A DNA stretch of 27,604 nucleotides from CAYVBE01 sp964448935 (GTDB lineage: Bacteria; Planctomycetota; Brocadiia; SM23-32), in NCBI GenBank assembly GCA_964448935.1, contig CAYVBE010000033.1:1-27604 (forward strand). Reading direction: 5' to 3'. Positions within the stretch are counted from its first letter, which is position 1, and each line of letters begins with the position of its first letter. The notes under the pieces are model-generated. The model had not been told where the DNA came from and ran no database searches. It saw only the letters and a program-made list of their open reading frames with translations. Made by a program: the position numbers and the translations under genes. Positions 23,371-27,604 of this stretch are shown piece after piece.

Positions 23371-25137
23371 TCAAACGGATTTCACCCCTTCGTCGGCGGA
23401 CAGGCGCTCCGCCTCCGCCCGCACCTGATCGGCGGTGCCGGCGCGGAGGGCTTTCTCGGCCAGCTTCCGGCACTCCCGCACGTCCAGCCCGCGGACAATA
23501 CCCTTGACCGTGGGAAGCGCGCCGACGTTGACGCTGATCTTCCGGTATCCCAATCCCAGCAGGATGGGCAGGAAGCACGCATCGCCGGCCACCTCGCCGC
23601 AGACGCTGATCGCCCTGTCGCGCTCCTCTGCCGCCTTGTAGACCGTGTCCAGCGTGCGGATCACGGCCGGGTGGTAGGCGTCGTAGGCGTCCACCATGCG
23701 CTCGGAGTTGCGGTCCGCCGCCAGCAGGTACTGCACCAGATCGTTGGTGCCGACGCTGGCAAAGTCGGACCCGGCCATCAGTTCCGGCAGCATGGGCACG
23801 CAGGAAGGCACCTCGACCATTATTCCCTGCATCACGTCGTCGGACGCCTGGTGGCCGGCTTCGCGCACCTCGCGGAGCGCCCGGTCAAAGACATCCCGGG
23901 CGGCTTCCAGGTCCGCAACGCTGGCGATCATCGGATACATGACGGCGGTGCGGCCACGCGTGGATGCCCGCAGGATGGCCCGCAGCTGGGGCAGCATCAG
24001 ATCCTGCACGTGCTCCAGCAGAAGCCGCAGCCCCCGCAGCCCGATGAACGGGTTCTCCTCGTGCGCCAGGGGCACGGCGGGCGGGAACTTGTCCCCGCCG
24101 ATGTCCAGCGCGCGGAAGGTGACCCCCTGCCCGCTGAACAGATCCACCGCGTGCGCGTATTCCTCCGCCAGTTCGTCCTCGGACGGCGGGGACGGCCTGT
24201 CCAGGAAGTCCACCTCGGTGCGGTAGAGTCCCACGCCGTCCGCCTCGTAGCGCCGGGCCAACTCCAGCTCATCGGCGCTGCCCACGTTCGCCATGACCTC
24301 CACGTGCACACCGTCCCGCGTGACCGTAGGCTCCCCCGCGTGCTCGACCGCGCTGCGCAGCCGCGAGCGAAACGCCTCCGCCCGGCTTCTGTACTCCTCC
24401 AGTTCCTCCTCGTCGGGGTCCACGATCACCAGCCCCTTGAACCCGTCCACCACCATGGTCTGGCCGGCGACGACCCGCTCGGTGATGTCGCGCAGGCCAC
24501 TCACCGCGGGAACGCCCAGGGAGCGGGCGAATATGGCGGCGTGGGAGGTGAGGCCGCCCTGCTCGCTGGCGAAGCCCAGCACGCAATCGCGGTCCAGGTG
24601 CAGCGTCAGCGAGGGAACCAGGTGGGAGGCGACCACCACGGCGGGCTTCTCCAGACGGGGCATCACCTCGCCGTCCACGAACAGCAGCTTGCCCAGCAGG
24701 CGCCGTCCGGCGTCGCGTATATCGGTGCTGCGCTCGCGCAGGTAGTGGTCCTCGATGTCGGCGACCATCTTCTCGAACCGGTCCACGACCCGTCCCACGG
24801 CCCACTCGACGTTGATCAACTCGTCGCGGACCAGTTCCTTTACCTCGTCGCGGAAGGCGTGATCGTCCACCATCATGGCCTGCGCCCGCAGCAGGTCGGC
24901 CTCGCGCTTGCCCAGTTTCTCCTGTATGCGCCCGGCAAGCTGCTCCAGGTCCTCACGCACGTCCTCGCAGGCCCTGTTCAGGCGCTCGATCTCCCTCTCC
25001 ACGTCCCCATCGTCTATCCGGTGCCGGGGCGCCCGCGCTGGAAAGTGCGCGGTATCCACGGAACGGACTTCCCCCACGGCCACGCCCCGCGCCAGCGGAA
25101 TACCTTGGATGGTCTCGCTGTTGTCGCCCGGCGCCAT
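23371..25137 (-). CDS. ptsI: PTS enzyme I (phosphoenolpyruvate-protein phosphotransferase)
   Basis: The 588-residue protein is a full-length enzyme I, which takes phosphate from PEP and passes it to HPr. The N-terminal HPr-binding helices (~30-120) are followed by the phosphohistidine in GGLTSHAAIFARSLG (His199). The PEP-binding barrel carries LYRTEVDFLD, ENPFIGLRGLRLLL and the acid-base Cys513 in CGEVAGD. I chose ATG 25137: it sits four bases after the upstream gene's stop and has GAGAAG before it. A TTG at 25158 would overlap that gene. No HPr, EIIA or sugar permease is in the window, so this may serve a regulatory or nitrogen-type PTS, or genes elsewhere. It is the second gene of a unit with the ferritin-like protein. 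Confidence 0.95.
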   Translation of the reverse strand: MAPGDNSETIQGIPLARGVAVGEVRSVDTAHFPARAPRHRIDDGDVEREIERLNRACEDVREDLEQLAGRIQEKLGKREADLLRAQAMMVDDHAFRDEVKELVRDELINVEWAVGRVVDRFEKMVADIEDHYLRERSTDIRDAGRRLLGKLLFVDGEVMPRLEKPAVVVASHLVPSLTLHLDRDCVLGFASEQGGLTSHAAIFARSLGVPAVSGLRDITERVVAGQTMVVDGFKGLVIVDPDEEELEEYRSRAEAFRSRLRSAVEHAGEPTVTRDGVHVEVMANVGSADELELARRYEADGVGLYRTEVDFLDRPSPPSEDELAEEYAHAVDLFSGQGVTFRALDIGGDKFPPAVPLAHEENPFIGLRGLRLLLEHVQDLMLPQLRAILRASTRGRTAVMYPMIASVADLEAARDVFDRALREVREAGHQASDDVMQGIMVEVPSCVPMLPELMAGSDFASVGTNDLVQYLLAADRNSERMVDAYDAYHPAVIRTLDTVYKAAEERDRAISVCGEVAGDACFLPILLGLGYRKISVNVGALPTVKGIVRGLDVRECRKLAEKALRAGTADQVRAEAERLSADEGVKSV

Positions 25138-25138
25138 G

Positions 25139-25327
25139 TCACTTCTCGGCTTGCTCAAGTTTGGTGCGTATGGCGGCGGCGTGCCAGCTCTCGTTCATGG
25201 CAAACTGCTCGAACATCTCACGCAGCCGCGGGTCCTCACACTCCCGTTCGTACCGGCGGTACAGCTTCACGGCCTCTTCCTCGTGTATCAGCGCTTCCTG
25301 CAGCCGTGCCCTGTCTTCATCCTCCAT
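25139..25327 (-). CDS. Small ferritin-like/rubrerythrin-like two-helix protein
   Basis: The 62-residue protein looks like half of a ferritin-like four-helix bundle. Helix one is LQEALIHEEEAVKLYRRYER (~9-28), carrying a glutamate cluster, and helix two is LREMFEQFAMNESWHAAAI (~35-53), with Glu and His in an ExxH-type motif. Ferritin-like domains use such E...ExxH pairs to bind two metals, so a dimer could make a full site, but this is inference. I chose ATG 25327 (AAAGGA upstream); an in-frame ATG two codons earlier has its ribosome-binding site too close, and extension to 25399 gives low-quality N-terminal sequence. Its stop is 1 bp from the enzyme I start. A candidate promoter lies at 25367-25395. 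Confidence 0.7.
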   Translation of the reverse strand: MEDEDRARLQEALIHEEEAVKLYRRYERECEDPRLREMFEQFAMNESWHAAAIRTKLEQAEK

Positions 25328-25366
25328 AGCCATCCTTTCGAAAGCGCAACGTGAATTAGACTCTCC

Positions 25367-25395
25367 ATTTTGACCGCCGATGGGGAGCAGGTCAA
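25367..25395 (-). promoter_or_regulatory. Candidate promoter of the ferritin-like/ptsI unit
   Basis: On the minus strand TTGACC (25390-25395) and CAAAAT (25367-25372) are 17 bp apart. The -10 is weaker than others in the window. Transcription would begin near 25360, about 33 bases before the ATG at 25327. Confidence 0.4.
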
Positions 25396-25426
25396 CCAAA
25401 CGGACGGCAGGGCCCGGCCAGCTTCG

Positions 25427-25455
25427 TTGACGGAATGCGTGGCACGGGCTACAGT
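25427..25455 (+). promoter_or_regulatory. Candidate promoter of the PQQ-propeller gene
   Basis: TTGACG (25427-25432) and TACAGT (25450-25455) are separated by 17 bp. Transcription would start near 25462, about 38 bases before the ATG. It faces away from the promoter at 25367-25395. Confidence 0.5.
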
Positions 25456-25499
25456 GGACGTGTGACGGCGTACGATTCTATCCCCGGAGGCCCTGAATC

Positions 25500-26768
25500 A
25501 TGAGAAAAACCCGTTCGAAGGCCCGTCGGCACATCATGACCTTCGCGCTGCTCGGCGTGCTCGCCGCAATCGGGACGACACTGGCCGAGTGGCCGCACTT
25601 CCTGGGGCCCGACTACGACGGCACGGTGCCGCAGGAACGCTTTGCCGCCGAGAAGGCCACGGAGGTCTGGTCACGTTCGGTCGGCCACGGGTGCTCCTCG
25701 GTCACGCTGGCCGACGGGTTGCTCTATACCATGGGCAACGTGGACGACCGCGACGTCGTCTACTGCCTGGAGGCCGACACACGCCGCACCAGGTGGACCT
25801 TCGACTACCCGTGCGACCGCGCGGCCCGGCTCTACGATGGCGGGCCCAACAGCACACCCACCGTGGCCGACGGCCGCCTCTATACCCTCAGCCGGAAGGG
25901 ACACATCTTCTGCCTGGATGCACGGACGGGGGAGCAGGTCTGGCAATTCTCGGCGGAAAAATGGCAGCCGAAAGGCGCATGGTGGGGATTCAGCGATTCG
26001 CCCGTCGTGCGGGGTGACAAGGTGTTCTTCAACGTGGGCGACAGCGGGCTGGCGCTTGACCGGGAGACCGGAGCCGTCAGCTGGTCCAGCGACGGCGCCG
26101 CGGCGGCCTACGCCACCATCCGGCCCGTGCCCGTCTCGGCCGGCATTGCCGACCGCCCCCTCCTGGTCGCGCAGACATGCGAGGCAGCCCATCTGCTGAA
26201 CCCGGCCACGGGCGAATCCCTGATGGACGGATCACCCGAGTGGACCCGGCGAAAGGGGAACTGCAACGGCGTGACCCCGTTCGTTCACGGCGGTCACCTC
26301 TACCTGATGTACAGCCGGTTCGGGCTGGGGAAGATCGGCCTGCGCGACGGCCGGTGGCAGGAGGAATGGCTGTGCAAGGAAGCCCGCCACGGTTCCTACG
26401 AGTGGCATACCTTCAACCGGTACGCCGTCCGCGCCGGCTACCTCTTCATGGTGAACGGCGACGCACGCCGGGACGCAGTGCTGATGTGCATCAACCTGGA
26501 AAGCGGAAAGGTCGAGTGGCGGAGGCCGCACGAATTCGCCAACCTCATCGCCATCGGCGACGCCCTGATCAGCCTGACCCAGAGCGGCAAACTGACCTGG
26601 GGCAAACTCGACGACACCCAATACAGCCAGACGCACAGCAGCGATGTGCTGCGCAGCAAGGGAAGCCCCGGGCAGCTCGGCCTCTACTGGCCCCACCCCG
26701 TCTACCACCGCGGCCGCCTCTACGCCCGCACCACGAAGGGCGCCCTCACCTGCCTGCGCCTGCAGTGA
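25500..26768 (+). CDS. Secreted PQQ-like beta-propeller repeat protein
   Basis: The 422-residue protein has a signal peptide (RRHIMTFALLGVLAAIGTTLA, cleavage near residue 29). It then reads EWPHFLGPDYDGTVP, an opening typical of planctomycete-type PQQ-like propellers. The body is WD-like PQQ repeats: VTLADGLLYTMGN, VYCLEADTRRTRWTF, PTVADGRLYTLSRKGHIFCLDARTGEQVWQF and SPVVRGDKVFFNVGDSGLALDRETGAVSW in the first half, then similar but weaker units ending GRLYARTTKGALTCLRL. Repeats of this kind occur both in quinoprotein dehydrogenases and in binding scaffolds such as BamB. The catalytic calcium site of true dehydrogenases is not evident, so a structural or binding role in the periplasm is more likely. 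GGAGG precedes the ATG at slightly long spacing. The gene is flanked by convergent lexA. Confidence 0.88.
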   Translation: MRKTRSKARRHIMTFALLGVLAAIGTTLAEWPHFLGPDYDGTVPQERFAAEKATEVWSRSVGHGCSSVTLADGLLYTMGNVDDRDVVYCLEADTRRTRWTFDYPCDRAARLYDGGPNSTPTVADGRLYTLSRKGHIFCLDARTGEQVWQFSAEKWQPKGAWWGFSDSPVVRGDKVFFNVGDSGLALDRETGAVSWSSDGAAAAYATIRPVPVSAGIADRPLLVAQTCEAAHLLNPATGESLMDGSPEWTRRKGNCNGVTPFVHGGHLYLMYSRFGLGKIGLRDGRWQEEWLCKEARHGSYEWHTFNRYAVRAGYLFMVNGDARRDAVLMCINLESGKVEWRRPHEFANLIAIGDALISLTQSGKLTWGKLDDTQYSQTHSSDVLRSKGSPGQLGLYWPHPVYHRGRLYARTTKGALTCLRLQ

Positions 26769-26800
26769 GGGGGGGCGTGGGCGGCCGCTTGACCTGTCCA

Positions 26801-27406
26801 TCAGCAGCGGCGCATTACGCCGATGACGGGGCCGTAGATGGAGAAATCGCCGGTTTCTTTGTCCAGGACGATGTCCTCGTATTCCGGATTCTCGGGCTTC
26901 AGGCGGAGCTGGTTCTTGGTCAGGAAGACGCGCTTCACGGTGGCCTCGTCCTCGATCCGGACGGCGGCGATGTCGCCGTTGCGCACCTGGCCCTGGCTCT
27001 GCACGATGACGTAGTCGCCGGGCAGAATGCCGGCGCCGATCATGCTCTCGCCTTCGACCTGGAGCGCGAAAGTCTTCTCGTCCACGCCGAACAGATCGTT
27101 GGTAGACAGGGAGCCCTCGAGGTTCTCGACGGCCAGTATCGGCGACCCGGCGGCGATGCGCCCCACCACGGGGATGCCGAGGGGAGACAGTTCTTCGCGG
27201 ATCTCGATGTTGCGCGCCTTGCGGTTGCGGCGCTTGATGTAGCCCTTGCGCTCCAGTGCGTCCAGATGGTCCGTAGCGGCCTTGGGACTGCGGAACCCGA
27301 AGTGATCCGCTATCTCCCGCACCGTCGGGGGACGGTGCTCTTCGCGCATCGAACTACGCACAAACTCAAACACTTCCCTCTGCCGGTCCGTCAGGCCTTT
27401 CACCAT
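26801..27406 (-). CDS. lexA: LexA SOS-response repressor
   Basis: The 201-residue protein matches LexA in length and layout. The winged helix-turn-helix is residues ~1-65 (LTDRQREVFEFVRSS; TVREIADHFGF; AATDHLDALERKGYI). The self-cleavage site is Ala86-Gly87 in GRIAAGSP. The catalytic Ser121 (GESMIGAGIL) and Lys158 (EATVKRV) are in place, so RecA-triggered autocleavage should work. LexA represses DNA-repair genes until DNA damage. I chose ATG 27406 with AAGGGG upstream; an in-frame ATG at 27445 adds 13 residues before the family's normal start. Its promoter at 27510-27538 overlaps a dyad, consistent with autoregulation. Its targets outside this window are unknown. Confidence 0.95.
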   Translation of the reverse strand: MVKGLTDRQREVFEFVRSSMREEHRPPTVREIADHFGFRSPKAATDHLDALERKGYIKRRNRKARNIEIREELSPLGIPVVGRIAAGSPILAVENLEGSLSTNDLFGVDEKTFALQVEGESMIGAGILPGDYVIVQSQGQVRNGDIAAVRIEDEATVKRVFLTKNQLRLKPENPEYEDIVLDKETGDFSIYGPVIGVMRRC

Positions 27407-27509
27407 GGTGTCGGCCCCTTCACGCCAAAGTCCCGCGAGTATCAAACGACCGACTGCTCCAGCCGATCTACAGACGATAAATTACCCTTTCTGCGCTCGC
27501 GACAAATGT

Positions 27510-27538
27510 ATAATAGCGACTTCCCCCATACAATGCAA
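27510..27538 (-). promoter_or_regulatory. lexA promoter
   Basis: On the minus strand TTGCAT (27533-27538) and TATTAT (27510-27515) are 17 bp apart. The leader to the ATG at 27406 would be about 100 bases. The surrounding sequence is AT-richer than the coding regions. Confidence 0.65.
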
Positions 27539-27545
27539 GTGCATT
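27532..27545. promoter_or_regulatory. Perfect 14-bp dyad over the lexA -35 box (candidate operator)
   Basis: AATGCA-AG-TGCATT is a perfect inverted repeat with a two-base centre and it includes the whole -35 hexamer. A repressor bound here would block the promoter. LexA itself is the obvious candidate, since LexA usually represses its own gene, but the motif is neither the E. coli CTGT-N8-ACAG nor the Bacillus-type GAAC-N4-GTTC box. Confidence 0.5.
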
Positions 27546-27604
27546 TTCCCCAGGGTCATTCAAAAGTCCCACGCACCGTATAGCCATTGATGTGTTCCGC
27601 CTTC

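Noticed and set aside
25138..25158. TTG start of enzyme I at 25158
   Set aside because: The ATG at 25137 has a better ribosome-binding site and avoids overlap with the ferritin-like gene.
1..27604. CRISPR arrays, tRNA/rRNA genes, insertion sequences, riboswitches
   Set aside because: No regular direct repeats, tRNA cloverleaf, transposase or conserved riboswitch core was seen by eye; absence was not tested by software.

Overview
The window is about 27.6 kb of GC-rich bacterial chromosome. It is gene-dense with short intergenic gaps and holds two 100-base runs of N (scaffold gaps at 5145-5244 and 20223-20322), both inside coding regions, so this is probably a draft or metagenome-assembled genome. 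No tRNA, rRNA, insertion sequence, prophage or CRISPR array was seen. The gene set points to a Gram-negative, diderm bacterium: an Mla/MCE lipid-transport operon, lipoprotein signal peptides and a lauroyl/Kdo-type glycosyltransferase relative. A secreted PQQ-like propeller beginning 'EWPHFLGP', repeated CxC/CxxC zinc ribbons and a DUF4432 protein resemble what is common in Planctomycetota and related PVC bacteria. That placement is inference, held at moderate to low confidence.

Layout. (1) 23-5062, + strand: a promoter, an HNH endonuclease, a large lipoprotein built of about twenty short aromatic-proline repeats, then MlaE, MlaD and MlaF. (2) 5073-14744, - strand: read in transcription order, seryl-tRNA synthetase, a membrane protein with a degenerate spermidine-synthase-like domain and TPRs, a family 2 glycosyltransferase, a likely terminator/promoter junction, UbiB/AarF kinase, a DUF4432 mutarotase-like protein, and a YihY-family membrane protein carrying a helical insertion of about 300 residues. 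(3) 14806-18805, - strand: in transcription order a secreted TPR-like protein, Maf, a dual-specificity phosphatase (linked by overlapping stop/start codons), then an unknown protein that may be a decayed DHH phosphoesterase, then phosphofructokinase. (4) 18946-23352, + strand: LPP20-like lipoprotein, TFIIB-type zinc ribbon protein, LemA, and an HtpX-like M48 protease with two C-terminal zinc ribbons. (5) 23371-25327, - strand: a 62-residue ferritin-like half-domain protein followed by PTS enzyme I. (6) 25500-26768, + strand: secreted PQQ-like propeller. (7) 26801-27406, - strand: LexA with its own promoter and an operator-like dyad.

Several intergenic regions carry recognisable sigma-70-type promoters (TTGAC- or TTGC-type -35 with a TATATT/TATGAT/TATTAT/TATAAT-type -10 at 17-18 bp), which helped set transcription units and some start codons. 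The functional themes are envelope lipid transport (LWP-repeat lipoprotein plus Mla), envelope protein quality control (LemA/M48), PEP-glycolysis signalling (enzyme I, Pfk) and the SOS response (LexA). The least explained and most interesting items are the LWP-repeat lipoprotein in the Mla operon, the exact 41-residue repeat in MlaD, the inserted domain in YihY, the degenerate DHH-like and spermidine-synthase-like proteins, and the dyad over the lexA -35 box.
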